A stretch of 64,000 nt of DNA from NCBI RefSeq assembly GCF_000759795.1, contig NZ_BBMZ01000009.1, forward strand, positions 62,001 through 126,000. Direction: 5' to 3'. Of the stretch, positions 1 through 9,141 are shown piece by piece. Origin of the DNA: Pseudescherichia vulneris NBRC 102420 (lineage in GTDB: Bacteria; Pseudomonadota; Gammaproteobacteria; Enterobacterales; Enterobacteriaceae). Positions within the stretch are counted from its first letter, which is position 1. The number at the start of each line of letters is the position of its first letter. Made by a program: the position numbers and the translations under genes. Below the pieces are notes generated by a model. It made no database searches. It was not told the DNA's origin and was given only the letters and a program-made list of their open reading frames with translations.

Positions 1-340
1 GATGTCGGGGCTGGTCTATCGCGGCTTTGTTACCGGCAACGGTTTTACCCGCCTGGGCGATACCCTGCGCTATCTGCAGGCCATCGAAAAACGGCTGGAG
101 AAGCTGGCGGTGGATCCTCACCGCGATCGCGCTCAGATGCTGAAGGTGGAGCAGGTACAGCAGGCGTGGCAACAGTGGTTGAACAAGCTGCCGCCTGCCC
201 GCCGCAACGATGATGACGTGCAGGCGATCCGCTGGATGATCGAGGAGCTGCGGGTGAGCTTCTTTGCTCAGCAGTTAGGTACCCCGTACCCCATTTCAGA
301 CAAGCGTATCTTACAGGCCATGGAGCAGATTTCCGGCTAA
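1..340 (+). CDS. hrpA: ATP-dependent RNA helicase HrpA, C-terminal end (partial)
   Basis: The frame is open from the left edge of the window, so only the last ~112 residues are present. They match my recollection of the C-terminal (DUF3418) region of the DEAH-box helicase HrpA, with the ending ...SDKRILQAMEQISG. HrpA is a ~1300-residue cytoplasmic helicase of the DEAH family; the helicase motifs lie outside the window. The first ATG at base 2 is internal and not a start. Its position directly before an ydcF-aldA-cybB block agrees with the E. coli gene order. A REP-type hairpin follows the stop codon. Confidence 0.9.
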   Translation, partial: MSGLVYRGFVTGNGFTRLGDTLRYLQAIEKRLEKLAVDPHRDRAQMLKVEQVQQAWQQWLNKLPPARRNDDDVQAIRWMIEELRVSFFAQQLGTPYPISDKRILQAMEQISG

Positions 341-346
341 CAGCGT

Positions 347-372
347 GCCCGGTAGCGCTTTGCTTACCGGGC
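347..372. repeat. REP-type palindromic hairpin
   Basis: The arms GCCCGGTA (347-354) and TACCGGGC (365-372) form a perfect 8-bp stem, followed by CTA. The sequence has the form of the enterobacterial REP elements found between convergent genes. It lies in the 39-bp gap between the ends of hrpA (+) and the outer-membrane efflux gene (-). There is no T tract, so I call a REP rather than a simple terminator. Confidence 0.6.
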
Positions 373-379
373 CTATGAT

Positions 380-1762
380 TTAGGGTTGACCTGCCCAGCC
401 CCCGCCTAAAGCCCGATAAAGGTCGATCTGCGCCAGCAGCACGTTGTTCTTCACCTGCACCACGTTGAGCTGCGCCGAGAAGAGGGTGCGCTGGGCGTCC
501 AGCACGTCCAGATAGGAAGAGTAGCCATTCTGGTAACGATTCTGCGCGATGCGCAGCGTTTCGTCTGCCACCTCCACCTGGGCCTGTAGCTCGACCAGCT
601 GCTCCTGCAAGCGGGCAATGGCGTCGAGACTGTCGTTGACCTCTTTAAAGGCGTTGCGCACCGTACGCTCATAGCCATAGAGCGCCTGATTGCGCTGGGA
701 CTGGGAGACATCCACCTGCGCATTCAGCGCCTGGCGGTTGAGCAGCGGGGCAAGAATGCTGCCGCCGACGCTCCACAGCCGCAGCGGATTATCGAGTAGC
801 CCCGCCAGAGTATCATCCTGCACCGATCCCCCCGCCGTCAGGTTCAGAGACGGCAATAGCTGTGCCTGCGAAACGGCGAGGCTGGCATCGGCAGCGATCA
901 GCTCCCGCTGCGCCTGGACGATATCCGGCCGACGGTTGAGCAGCGAGGAGGGAAGCTGGCCGGGAATGCGTAGCGGGGTCAGTTTATCAAACTCGTCGCT
1001 GCGGCGGATGCCGCCGGGGTTATCGCCAATCAGTACGCTCAGGGCGTTCTCCTGCTCGGTAATCTGATGCTGGATCTGCGGGATCTGCGCCCGGGTAGCA
1101 CGTAGCTCGGAGTCCGACTGCATCAGTTCCAGCCGCGAGCTATAGCCCGCCTCGTACTGCCGCTGGGCGAGGGTGAACGCCTCTTCACGCGCTTTCAACG
1201 TTGACTGGGTGACGCGCAGCTGTTCATCAAGCGAAAGCAGCGTCACGTAGCCCGTTGCCACCGACGACGCCACGGTCAGGTTCGCCGCGGCGGCGGCGGC
1301 CTGCTGGGCTTCCAGTGAGGCCTGGGCGGCTCTGGCGGTGCTGCGGTTGGCTCCCCACAGATCCACATCGTAGCTGGCAGAGAGATTGCCCCGATAAAGC
1401 GTACTGTAGGCTGGCAGACCTGTCGCCGCAGACTGCGTTCGCGCTCGCGTGCCGCTGAGGCCCGCATCCAGCGTCGGGAACAGGCTACCCTCGGCGGCGT
1501 ACACCCGCGCCTGATACTCATTGACCCGCTCGCGGGCGATCAGGATATCGCTGTTATAGCGCAGGGCCTGGTCTACGTACTGGTTGAGCTGGCTGTCGTG
1601 GAAATTCCGCCACCAGACCGCCTCGGCCTGGCTGGTCGGCCCGACGGTGCTGCGCCACTGGGCGGGGATCTTCAGGCTGGGCTTGGCGGGCTGGACGTCA
1701 ACTGACTGACAGGCCGCAAGGGCAACGCAAAGCGCCAGCAGCGCGGGGCGAAACGGTCTCAT
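380..1762 (-). CDS. Outer-membrane efflux lipoprotein, NodT/TolC family
   Basis: This 460-residue protein should form the outer-membrane channel of a tripartite efflux pump. The N-terminus is a lipoprotein signal, MRPFRPALLALCVALAAC, with the lipidated Cys at residue 18. Two repeats of long coiled-coil helices follow, as in the NodT class of outer-membrane factors (for example the RRPDIVQAQREL segment near residue 280 and YLDVLDAQRTLFSAQLN near 420). Its ATG overlaps the stop codon of the adaptor gene (ATGA), so the two are translationally coupled. With the adaptor and the MFS pump it forms a complete pump that need not borrow TolC. The substrate cannot be read from the sequence. Confidence 0.9.
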   Translation of the reverse strand: MRPFRPALLALCVALAACQSVDVQPAKPSLKIPAQWRSTVGPTSQAEAVWWRNFHDSQLNQYVDQALRYNSDILIARERVNEYQARVYAAEGSLFPTLDAGLSGTRARTQSAATGLPAYSTLYRGNLSASYDVDLWGANRSTARAAQASLEAQQAAAAAANLTVASSVATGYVTLLSLDEQLRVTQSTLKAREEAFTLAQRQYEAGYSSRLELMQSDSELRATRAQIPQIQHQITEQENALSVLIGDNPGGIRRSDEFDKLTPLRIPGQLPSSLLNRRPDIVQAQRELIAADASLAVSQAQLLPSLNLTAGGSVQDDTLAGLLDNPLRLWSVGGSILAPLLNRQALNAQVDVSQSQRNQALYGYERTVRNAFKEVNDSLDAIARLQEQLVELQAQVEVADETLRIAQNRYQNGYSSYLDVLDAQRTLFSAQLNVVQVKNNVLLAQIDLYRALGGGWAGQP

Positions 1763-2838
1763 TTCGCCTCCCGGGTATCAATATGCACCTGCACCGACAT
1801 GCCAGGACGCAGACGCGCGATCTGCTCTGCATTTCCCTCTACCGCAATACGGACCGGAATACGCTGGGCAATCTTCACAAAGTTACCAGTAGCGTTATCC
1901 GGCGAAATAGCGCTGAACTCAACCCCGGTTGCCGGGGAGATAGATTCTACACGACCGGAGAAGGCCTGATTGTTCAGCGCATCCACGGTAAAGCGCACGG
2001 GCAGGCCGATGTGAACATTGGCAAGCTGCGTCTCTTTCAGGTTAGCGATAATCCAGCGCTGGGAAGGCACCAGCGAGGTCAGGTGCGTGCCCGCCGTGAC
2101 GTAGGCACCAAGACGCACCGCCATCTGTCCCAGTTGTCCGTCACGCGGAGCAACGATACGGGTGTTTTGTAGATCGATCTGCGCCAGCTCCAGCGCCGCC
2201 TTGGCATTCTCCACGTCGGCCTGCAGTGCCGCACGGTTGACTATCACCGTTTGCAGATCCTGGCGTGACGTCTCAAGGGTAGCCCGGGCCTGCGCAATAT
2301 CGGCGCTGCCCTGAGCCGCGCTGGCTAACGCCGCGTCGCGCTCACGAATCGATAGCGAACCATCTGCCGTAAGATTTTTCACCCGGCGTAAATCCGCCTG
2401 CGACTTCTGGTTCTGCGCCTGGGCATTTTGCAGCGCCGCTTCGTTACGCTTGATCACCGCCTCGGCGCTTTTGCGCTGTTGCAGGTTGTTATTGAGCGCG
2501 GCTACCTTCATCGCCAGCTGGGCCTCGGCCTGATGCACCCGCTGCTTGTAGATGCGATCGTCAATCTGCACCAGCAGATCGCCGCGCTTTACCACGGCAA
2601 AATCCTGCACCTTCACCTCGGTGATATAGCCATTAACCTGCGGACTGATAAAGGTGGTCTGGCCGCGCACGTAGGCGTTATCGGTAAACTGGGTATGGCG
2701 GGTAAACGGCGGTAACTGCCAGGCGTAGAGGATCACCAGTACGCCCACAATGCCAATGGCGGCGGCGGCAAAAATCGAAACCACCCGCAGGTTGCTGCGA
2801 GTATGTGCCTGCTCTTTAGCGGCATCCTGCTGACTCAT
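1759..2838 (-). CDS. Efflux pump periplasmic adaptor, HlyD/EmrA family
   Basis: The product is a 359-residue membrane-fusion protein. One N-terminal transmembrane helix (about residues 20-45) is followed by a lipoyl/barrel-sandwich half (TFISPQVNGYITEVKVQDFAVV), a long helical hairpin rich in Ala/Gln (about residues 95-205), the second lipoyl half (RIVAPRDGQLGQMAVRLGAYV) and a beta-barrel. This is the EmrA layout and pairs with the 14-TM pump encoded upstream. I chose the ATG at 2838 because AGGAG lies 5 nt upstream; a GTG two codons earlier is possible. Confidence 0.9.
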   Translation of the reverse strand: MSQQDAAKEQAHTRSNLRVVSIFAAAAIGIVGVLVILYAWQLPPFTRHTQFTDNAYVRGQTTFISPQVNGYITEVKVQDFAVVKRGDLLVQIDDRIYKQRVHQAEAQLAMKVAALNNNLQQRKSAEAVIKRNEAALQNAQAQNQKSQADLRRVKNLTADGSLSIRERDAALASAAQGSADIAQARATLETSRQDLQTVIVNRAALQADVENAKAALELAQIDLQNTRIVAPRDGQLGQMAVRLGAYVTAGTHLTSLVPSQRWIIANLKETQLANVHIGLPVRFTVDALNNQAFSGRVESISPATGVEFSAISPDNATGNFVKIAQRIPVRIAVEGNAEQIARLRPGMSVQVHIDTREAK

Positions 2839-2883
2839 AACCACTCCTGTTGTAACACTGCTCTCATTAATGCGCTTCCAATT

Positions 2884-4548
2884 CTATTTCGGGGTGTTCA
2901 CTGCTTTTTTTAGCGCCAGGCGGGCGGTAATACGCAGCCGCAGCAGTCGCCATAGGATCCACAGCAGGGTGGCGGCGGCAACGGTCGCGGTCAGCATATA
3001 AGTATCGTTATAAGCGAGAATATTTGCTTCGATAGAGCTGACGCTTTGTAGCTGGGCGATAGCCTGAGCGTTGAGTAGCGTGCTGTCGCCAATCAGATTT
3101 TGGTACAGCCGGGTATAGAGCTGAATGCGCTCGGTCACCAGCGGATCGAGGGAGGTAAGCTGATCCGCCAGCAGGCTGGAGTGATACTTCTCCCGCCACA
3201 CCTGGAAGGTGCCCAGCACCGCCGAGCCCAGCAGGCCGCCGAGGTTTTGGCTCATACCAAACAGCACCGAGAAGCTCACCAGGTTACGCGGCTCGGTGAC
3301 CACGCTGCCGATGCCCGCCAGCATCGCCGGGGCAAGGAAAAAGGCGCTGCCGAAGCCTAGCAGGAACTGGCTCACCATAAACTGGTTGGCTCGAGTCAGG
3401 CTCGTTGACTGGCTATCGAGCAGGGAAGCCACGATCATCACCGCCAGCGAGGTCACAATGGGCCAGGCCAGACGCTGGGGCTTAATGGTCAGGCAGCTGG
3501 CGACGATGCCGCAGACGATGCCGGCAAAAATCGCCCAGGCCAGGTTGGTCATCTGCTCGTTTTGCAGGCCGATATACTGCAGCCAGCCGATGGCACCGCT
3601 GTTCTGCTCTGCCAGCACGATGCGGATCAGGATCATAATCAGCCCCAGCCGCACGATGCTGCCGCTGGAGAGCCAGCGGGTATTGAGCAGTGGGTTGCTG
3701 CGGTTGTGCTCAAAGACGATGGCGCTAACGATCAACACCAGCGCCCCCGCCAGCGCCCAGCCGAGCCACGGCGTTTCGAACCACCACTCTAGCCGCCCCA
3801 GCGACAGTACCGCACAGAGCAGGGCCATGCCGGGGGCAAACAGCATGAAGGTAATAAAGTCCTTCTTCTCAAACACTTTTTTGCGATCGCCCGGCGGCAG
3901 CTTAAGCATGATGACGCAGGCAAGGGAGACCAGCGCCAGCCCCAGCTCAAACAGGTACAGCCCGCGCCACTCGTCGGTTTGCAGCAGCTCGGTTGAGAAG
4001 AGCCTTGCCATGGGGATCGCCAGCGACGAGCCGGTGATACCAATAGTTAACGCCTTGAGACGGTGGCGGGCAGGCCAGGCCTGAATCTGATAGTAGATCC
4101 CCAGCGAGCTCAGGGCCGCCGCCACCATGCCATGCGCGGCCCGCACCATTATCGCCGAACTGAGATCGTTGACGAAAAGGTGAAAAAAGGTCACCAGCAC
4201 GTAGAGCACCAGGAAACCTTCAGTAAAGGCGCGTAGCCCATACTGCTGGCGGAACTTGACCAGCAGCAGGTTGATCGAGACGTTGGTCATGACGTAGACC
4301 GCCGGTAGCCAGGCGATCTCCGTAGACCAGGCAGCAAAGGTTCCCTGCAAATTTTGCAGGTTGGCGGACACCATGGCATTGCCCAGCGCGCCAGTCAGGC
4401 AAACCAGCAGGCCCACGATGCCATAGGCAATACGTTTTGGAACGGGGTGAAGCGGCGTTGAGGGGGACCCCAGCAGCATCGGTTTTTCATGCGGAGCCCA
4501 TTCACGTGGTGCATAGGGATCGCGTTTTGTTAGCTGTTGGTCATCCAT
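2884..4548 (-). CDS. MFS efflux pump, DHA2 (EmrB-like, 14-TM) family
   Basis: This 554-residue, very hydrophobic protein has about 14 transmembrane segments and a hydrophilic N-terminal tail of ~35 residues, as in the drug:H+ antiporter-2 family. It is first in an operon with the adaptor (38-nt gap) and the outer-membrane channel, so it probably exports hydrophobic or aromatic compounds across both membranes. No regulator gene adjoins the operon. It is shorter in loops than typical EmrB and belongs to the group annotated as HlyD-partner MFS transporters. Substrate unknown. Confidence 0.88.
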   Translation of the reverse strand: MDDQQLTKRDPYAPREWAPHEKPMLLGSPSTPLHPVPKRIAYGIVGLLVCLTGALGNAMVSANLQNLQGTFAAWSTEIAWLPAVYVMTNVSINLLLVKFRQQYGLRAFTEGFLVLYVLVTFFHLFVNDLSSAIMVRAAHGMVAAALSSLGIYYQIQAWPARHRLKALTIGITGSSLAIPMARLFSTELLQTDEWRGLYLFELGLALVSLACVIMLKLPPGDRKKVFEKKDFITFMLFAPGMALLCAVLSLGRLEWWFETPWLGWALAGALVLIVSAIVFEHNRSNPLLNTRWLSSGSIVRLGLIMILIRIVLAEQNSGAIGWLQYIGLQNEQMTNLAWAIFAGIVCGIVASCLTIKPQRLAWPIVTSLAVMIVASLLDSQSTSLTRANQFMVSQFLLGFGSAFFLAPAMLAGIGSVVTEPRNLVSFSVLFGMSQNLGGLLGSAVLGTFQVWREKYHSSLLADQLTSLDPLVTERIQLYTRLYQNLIGDSTLLNAQAIAQLQSVSSIEANILAYNDTYMLTATVAAATLLWILWRLLRLRITARLALKKAVNTPK

Positions 4549-4711
4549 AGATTGTTAACATCAAGCGTTCTGCATTAGGTAGTAAGTATACTTGTCATAT
4601 TGAATATTTAGCAGATTAATCAATAAAGGGAAATCAGCGATTAGGAGAGATCGCCTTTTCTTTACCTCGGGCTTTGTTACCCTGTAACGATATATCCTAC
4701 AGGAGGTGACG

Positions 4712-5515
4712 ATGTTTATTCCCCGCTTTCCGACTCTGCCAGAAAAGACGCTGGCAGCAGTGAATGCCCTGGGGCGCTGGCTGGCGCAGAATGAGTTCGA
4801 GGGTAAGCCGCTCCCTGCGCAGGCCGACTGCATCATTCTGGCCGGTAATGCCGTGATCCCCACCATTGACGCTGCCTGCGAGCTGGCTGCTGTCCATAAG
4901 CTACCGCTGGTCATCAGCGGCGGCATCGGCCACTCCACGCCTTTCCTCTACTCGGCCATTGCCCGCCACCCGCGCTATAACAAAGTGCGCACCACCGGGC
5001 GTACCGAGGCGGCAATCATTGGTGATATTGCCCGTCAGTTCTGGAAAATTCCACCAGAGAAACTGATCCTCGAGGAGCGGTCAACCAACTGCGGCGAAAA
5101 CGCACGCTTCTCCCTGGCGCTGCTTCGCGAGCGTGGCGTACCGCTAAAAACGCTGGTTGTTGTGCAGGATCCCACCATGCAGCGTCGAACGATGGCCACC
5201 TTTTCCCGCGCGCTGGCGGACAATCACAAAGATGCATTCTGTGTCAGCTACCCTGGCTTTACGCCGATACTCGAAAACGGCAGTCACGGTTTGAGCTTCC
5301 AGCCGAAGAGAGAGGGGCTCTGGCCAGTTGAGCGCTATCTGTCGCTGATCCCCGGCGAGCTGGCGCGGTTGCGCGATGACAGCCAGGGTTATGGCCCGAA
5401 CGGACGCGATTTTATTGTTCACGTTGATATGCCTGATGAGATCGCCCGCGCGGGAGAGATTATTTTTGCGGATGAGACGTTAATCCCCACTCTGCAAGCC
5501 CGTTCACTAATATAA
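4712..5515 (+). CDS. ydcF: YdcF, SanA/ElyC-type DUF218 protein
   Basis: The 267-residue protein matches E. coli YdcF along its length, including QADCIILAGNAVIPTIDAAC, the ISGGIGHST segment, STNCGENARFS and VVQDPTMQRRTMATF. The DUF218 fold has a Rossmann-like core; YdcF has been reported to bind S-adenosylmethionine, but its cellular role is unknown. A perfect AGGAGG lies 6 nt before the ATG at 4712, which decides the start over the overlapping GTG at 4706. The gene is divergent from the efflux operon. Confidence 0.93.
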   Translation: MFIPRFPTLPEKTLAAVNALGRWLAQNEFEGKPLPAQADCIILAGNAVIPTIDAACELAAVHKLPLVISGGIGHSTPFLYSAIARHPRYNKVRTTGRTEAAIIGDIARQFWKIPPEKLILEERSTNCGENARFSLALLRERGVPLKTLVVVQDPTMQRRTMATFSRALADNHKDAFCVSYPGFTPILENGSHGLSFQPKREGLWPVERYLSLIPGELARLRDDSQGYGPNGRDFIVHVDMPDEIARAGEIIFADETLIPTLQARSLI

Positions 5516-5540
5516 AGGGTTGATGTACGGTGCTGTTTAT

Positions 5541-5556
5541 TATGAGTTCACTCACA
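5541..5556. promoter_or_regulatory. Probable CRP site upstream of aldA
   Basis: TATGA-GTTCAC-TCACA matches the CRP consensus TGTGA-N6-TCACA at 9 of 10 positions. It is centred about 100 bp before the aldA start codon. E. coli aldA is known to be under CRP (carbon-catabolite) control, so the site is expected here. Confidence 0.6.
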
Positions 5557-5651
5557 AATTCGGCCTGTTGCTCTGGGAATTATCCGGTACGCCTGTAGAT
5601 TTTTAACAACATATTTACTTGTTAAAAACAATACCATTACAGGAGCAGCGC

Positions 5652-7091
5652 ATGACAGCACCCGTACAGCACCCGATGTATATTGATGGTCAGTTTGTCA
5701 CCTGGCAGGGCGAGGCCTGGATTGACGTCGTCAACCCGGCGACCGAAGCGCTCATCTCGCGCATCCCTGACGGTACGGCAGACGATGCGCGTAAAGCCAT
5801 CGATGCCGCCGCCCGCGCCCAGCCTGCCTGGGAGGCGCTGCCCGCCATCGAGCGTGCCGGGTGGCTGCGGAAAATCGCAGCGGGCATTCGCGAGCAGGCC
5901 AGTGAGATCAGCGCTCTAATTGTTGAAGAGGGCGGTAAGATCCAGCAGCTGGCCGAGGTCGAGGTTGCCTTTACCGCTGATTATATTGAGTACATGGCCG
6001 AATGGGCGCGCCGCTACGAGGGTGAGATCCTGCAGAGCGATCGCCCCGGAGAGAACATCCTGGTCTTCAAGCGCGCCTTAGGCGTCACCACCGGCATCCT
6101 GCCGTGGAACTTCCCGTTCTTCCTGATTGCCCGCAAGCTGGCTCCGGCCCTGATCACGGGCAATACCATCGTCATTAAGCCGAGCGAGTTTACGCCTAAC
6201 AACGCCATTGCCTTTGCCAAAATTGTCGACAGCATTGGCCTGCCGCGTGGGGTGTTTAACCTGGTGCTTGGCCGTGGAGAGACCGTCGGTCAGGAGCTGG
6301 CGGGTAACCCGAAAGTAGCGATGGTCAGCATGACCGGTAGCGTAGGCGCAGGCGAGAAGATTATGGCGGCGGCGGCGAAAAACATCACCAAGGTGTGCCT
6401 GGAGTTGGGGGGCAAAGCGCCTGCCATTGTGATGGACGATGCCGATCTGGAGCTGGCGGTGAAGGCCATCGTCGACTCTCGGGTGATCAATACCGGGCAG
6501 GTCTGTAACTGCGCCGAGCGCGTCTATGTCCAGAAGGGCATCTACGATCGCTTCGTTAACCGTTTAGGTGAGGCGATGAACGCCGTTGAGTATGGCGATC
6601 CTGCCGCCCGCAACGACATTGCCATGGGGCCGCTGATCAACGCCGCCGCGCTGGCTCGCGTTGAGCAGAAGGTGGCCGGTGCCGTAGAGCAGGGGGCGAA
6701 AATCGCGCTCGGTGGGAAAGCGGTAGAGGGCAGTGGCTATTTCTATCCGCCGACGCTGCTGCTGGACGTGCGTCAGGATATGACCATCATGCATGAGGAG
6801 ACCTTTGGCCCGGTGCTACCGGTAGTGGTCTTTGATACGCTGGAAGAGGCGCTGGAGATGGCTAACGACAGCGACTACGGTCTGACCTCCTCGATCTATA
6901 CGCAAAACCTTAATACCGCCATGAAAGCGATCAAGGGGCTGAAGTTTGGCGAAACCTACGTCAACCGCGAGAACTTTGAGGCCATGCAGGGGTTCCATGC
7001 TGGCTGGCGTAAATCCGGTATTGGCGGCGCTGACGGACGTCATGGCCTGAACGAGTATCTGCAAACGCAGGTGGTCTATCTGCAATCCTGA
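5652..7091 (+). CDS. aldA: Lactaldehyde/glycolaldehyde dehydrogenase AldA
   Basis: This 479-residue NAD-dependent aldehyde dehydrogenase oxidises L-lactaldehyde to lactate and glycolaldehyde to glycolate in fucose, rhamnose and related pathways. It matches E. coli AldA almost residue for residue in the parts I can recall, from the PVQHPMYIDGQFVTW start to the QTQVVYLQS end, and has the same length. The ALDH active-site motif LELGGKAP and the catalytic Cys in NTGQVCNCAERV are intact. The start ATG has AGGAG 7-8 nt upstream. A CRP site lies in the 136-bp upstream region. Confidence 0.96.
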   Translation: MTAPVQHPMYIDGQFVTWQGEAWIDVVNPATEALISRIPDGTADDARKAIDAAARAQPAWEALPAIERAGWLRKIAAGIREQASEISALIVEEGGKIQQLAEVEVAFTADYIEYMAEWARRYEGEILQSDRPGENILVFKRALGVTTGILPWNFPFFLIARKLAPALITGNTIVIKPSEFTPNNAIAFAKIVDSIGLPRGVFNLVLGRGETVGQELAGNPKVAMVSMTGSVGAGEKIMAAAAKNITKVCLELGGKAPAIVMDDADLELAVKAIVDSRVINTGQVCNCAERVYVQKGIYDRFVNRLGEAMNAVEYGDPAARNDIAMGPLINAAALARVEQKVAGAVEQGAKIALGGKAVEGSGYFYPPTLLLDVRQDMTIMHEETFGPVLPVVVFDTLEEALEMANDSDYGLTSSIYTQNLNTAMKAIKGLKFGETYVNRENFEAMQGFHAGWRKSGIGGADGRHGLNEYLQTQVVYLQS

Positions 7092-7164
7092 ATGATTCAG
7101 CCTGAGAATAATTAATGCAGATTTAATCAAAGCCCGGTATGTTTGCTTTTTTATTGTTTTAGAT

Positions 7165-7707
7165 ATGGAAAATCTGATGCTCAGCAAATATTCCGGGTTA
7201 CAAATAACCATTCACTGGCTGGTATTTTTGCTGGTGGTGGTCGCCTACTGCGCGATGGAGTTTCGCGGGTTTTTCCCCCGTAGCGACCGTCCGCTGATCA
7301 ATATGGTGCACGTCTCCTGTGGGATCGCCATTCTGGTGCTGATGGTGGCACGTCTGCTGGTACGCCTGAAATATCCCGCTCCGCTGATTACCCCCAAACC
7401 AAAAGCGATGATGACCGGGCTGGCGCATCTCGGCCATCTGGTTATCACTCTGCTGTTTATTGCCCTGCCGATCGTTGGCCTGCTGATGATGTGGAATCGC
7501 GGTAACAACTGGTTTGCCTTCGGCATCATGATGCCCCACGCCAGCGAAGCAAATTTCGATCTGGTGGATACCCTGAAAAGCTGGCACGTCACCCTGGCAA
7601 CGCTGGGTTACTACGTGATTGGCCTGCACGCCGCCGCCGCGCTGGCGCATCACTACGTCTGGAAAGACGATACGCTGCGGCGCATGATGCCAGGCAAACG
7701 GCGATAA
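7165..7707 (+). CDS. cybB: Cytochrome b561 (CybB)
   Basis: This is a 180-residue, four-helix, di-haem b-type cytochrome of the inner membrane that oxidises quinol and was described in E. coli as a superoxide:ubiquinone oxidoreductase. It matches E. coli CybB throughout (IHWLVFLLVVVAYCAMEFRGFFPRSDRPLINM; LHAAAALAHHYVWKD). Conserved His residues in helices 1, 2 and 4 (IHW, VHVS, LHAA, HHY) are the haem ligands. The first ATG lacks a good ribosome site; ATG at 7177 is an alternative start. It follows aldA directly. Confidence 0.94.
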   Translation: MENLMLSKYSGLQITIHWLVFLLVVVAYCAMEFRGFFPRSDRPLINMVHVSCGIAILVLMVARLLVRLKYPAPLITPKPKAMMTGLAHLGHLVITLLFIALPIVGLLMMWNRGNNWFAFGIMMPHASEANFDLVDTLKSWHVTLATLGYYVIGLHAAAALAHHYVWKDDTLRRMMPGKRR

Positions 7708-7728
7708 GCGTTATATTCGGGGCAGAAA

Positions 7729-8400
7729 TTATTCTACAGGCTCGATCATTTCCGGCCCCTGATTTTTGATATTACCTACCGCGCGCGTGACCGGGTGCCA
7801 GGTGAACATCTCCGCCGGCACCGCGCCATCTTTGGCGATATCCTCCGCCTCCTTGCCGCTAACGTCCTGCCGCATCCACTCCCGGGCGGCCTCCGGCGTC
7901 AGCACTAGAGGCCGCCGATCGTGGATATCAACCAGACCTTTATCCGCCGCGGCCGTAACAATCAGGAAGCCTTCATTTTCGTCGCCGCGTTCAAACGGCG
8001 CGCTGCCGATGGCCGCCATCAAGATCGGCTGCCCGTCGCGGCGGTGGATAAAGTAGGGCTGTTTTTTATCGCCCTCCTTTTTCCACTCAAACCAGCCGTC
8101 GGCAAAGCAGACCGCGCGACCGTGTAGCCATAGCGGCTTGAACATTCTGCTGGTGGCGGCGGTCTCGACGCGGGCGTTGATCAGGGCCGGTTTGTCCCAC
8201 CAGCCCGGAGCATACCCCCAGTGAACCGCATCCAGCGCCAGCCTGTCGTCGCGTTCGCTCAACAAAAGCACCTTTGTTCCGGGCGCAACGTTGTAACGCC
8301 CGATGGGCTCGGGATCGAAAGGGATATCGCGCTCGGCTTCATCAGCAAAGAGCGTCAGGTACTCTTCGCGCGCCTGCGCCTGAGCAAATCGTCCACACAT
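7729..8400 (-). CDS. yedK: YedK/HMCES-type abasic-site protein (SRAP)
   Basis: This 223-residue member of the SOS-response-associated peptidase family covalently crosslinks to abasic sites in single-stranded DNA through Cys2. The N-terminus MCGRFAQ, with Cys directly after the removed Met, is the family signature. The conserved NARVET, CFADGWFEWK and HDRRPLVL segments, with the catalytic Glu and His, are present. Length equals E. coli YedK (222). E. coli yedK lies elsewhere, so this copy is at a different locus. GGAGG precedes the ATG. It ends 21 bp from cybB, convergently. Confidence 0.9.
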   Translation of the reverse strand: MCGRFAQAQAREEYLTLFADEAERDIPFDPEPIGRYNVAPGTKVLLLSERDDRLALDAVHWGYAPGWWDKPALINARVETAATSRMFKPLWLHGRAVCFADGWFEWKKEGDKKQPYFIHRRDGQPILMAAIGSAPFERGDENEGFLIVTAAADKGLVDIHDRRPLVLTPEAAREWMRQDVSGKEAEDIAKDGAVPAEMFTWHPVTRAVGNIKNQGPEMIEPVE

Positions 8401-8535
8401 ATACGCCTCCAGTTTCGTTACTAAAAGTATAGAGAGGGATGCGGAAGAGGATCGGCTGGTATATAAATAGTCATTATGCCGGACGGCGACTTACCCGACC
8501 GTCAATATTAACCCAAGGCCATTGAGGATTGCCCT

Positions 8536-8772
8536 ATGCTGGAGCTAAGACCTAACTGCGAGTGCTGCAATAGCGATCTGCTGCCGGACGCTACCGAGGC
8601 GCTGATTTGCTCTTTTGAGTGTACGTTTTGCGCCAGCTGTGCAGAAAAGATGGCGATGCGCTGCCCGAACTGCGGCGGCGAGCTGGTGAAAAGACCGCGC
8701 AGGGCGGCAGAGAAGCTCATTAACAACCCCGCCTCAACGACACGGATTTTTAAACCTGAAGGCTGTGCGTAA
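8536..8772 (+). CDS. DUF1272 small zinc-ribbon-like protein
   Basis: The 78-residue protein has eight Cys in pairs (CECC, C-x3-C-x2-C-x2-C, CPNC) within its first 50 residues, starting MLELRPNCECC, as in DUF1272 proteins. These probably bind one or two zinc ions. Function unknown. It stands alone between yedK and a small minus-strand gene. Confidence 0.8.
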   Translation: MLELRPNCECCNSDLLPDATEALICSFECTFCASCAEKMAMRCPNCGGELVKRPRRAAEKLINNPASTTRIFKPEGCA

Positions 8773-8825
8773 CGTAGGGGGTTAAGAACAGCAGGCCATT
8801 ACTGCGCCTGCTGATGGATACCTGT

Positions 8826-9035
8826 TTAATTCAAAGAGGGGATAGATAAAGATTCTAACTTGATAACAAAGTGATTATTAGATCGCTTTATCTCTGCACC
8901 CTTACTCCCATACTCGTCGGCAATCTGGAAAAAAGCATCGGTATCAATGTCGAAATCCAGCTCGACCTCCCGGTGTTTACCGGAGTTGAGTAGCTCGTAT
9001 GCCTGATCAAGATCGTACGCTTTAGCTGTGGCCAT
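8826..9035 (-). CDS. Small hypothetical protein, 69 residues
   Basis: This small acidic protein begins MATAKAYDLDQAYELLNSGKHREV and has no signal peptide or membrane segment. A GGAGACG ribosome site lies just before the ATG. I do not recognise a family with certainty. The reading frame is well formed and codon use is ordinary, so it is probably a real gene. Confidence 0.65.
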   Translation of the reverse strand: MATAKAYDLDQAYELLNSGKHREVELDFDIDTDAFFQIADEYGSKGAEIKRSNNHFVIKLESLSIPSLN

Positions 9036-9141
9036 CAGACGTCTCCTCTCATAGGTTGCATAACGACCTTAAGTGTACCGGAGTTGCCTATTTTTGCAGC
9101 GGAAACCAGAAAATTCTAACGCTCTGTTAAGCTGGATCGCT

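Noticed and set aside
7100-7165. Possible gapC remnant between aldA and cybB
   Set aside because: The gap is only 73 bp and shows no GAPDH sequence.
7708-7728. RydC or hok/sok-type RNA near cybB, as in E. coli
   Set aside because: Only 21 bp separate cybB from yedK, and no RydC-like pseudoknot or Hok peptide was seen.
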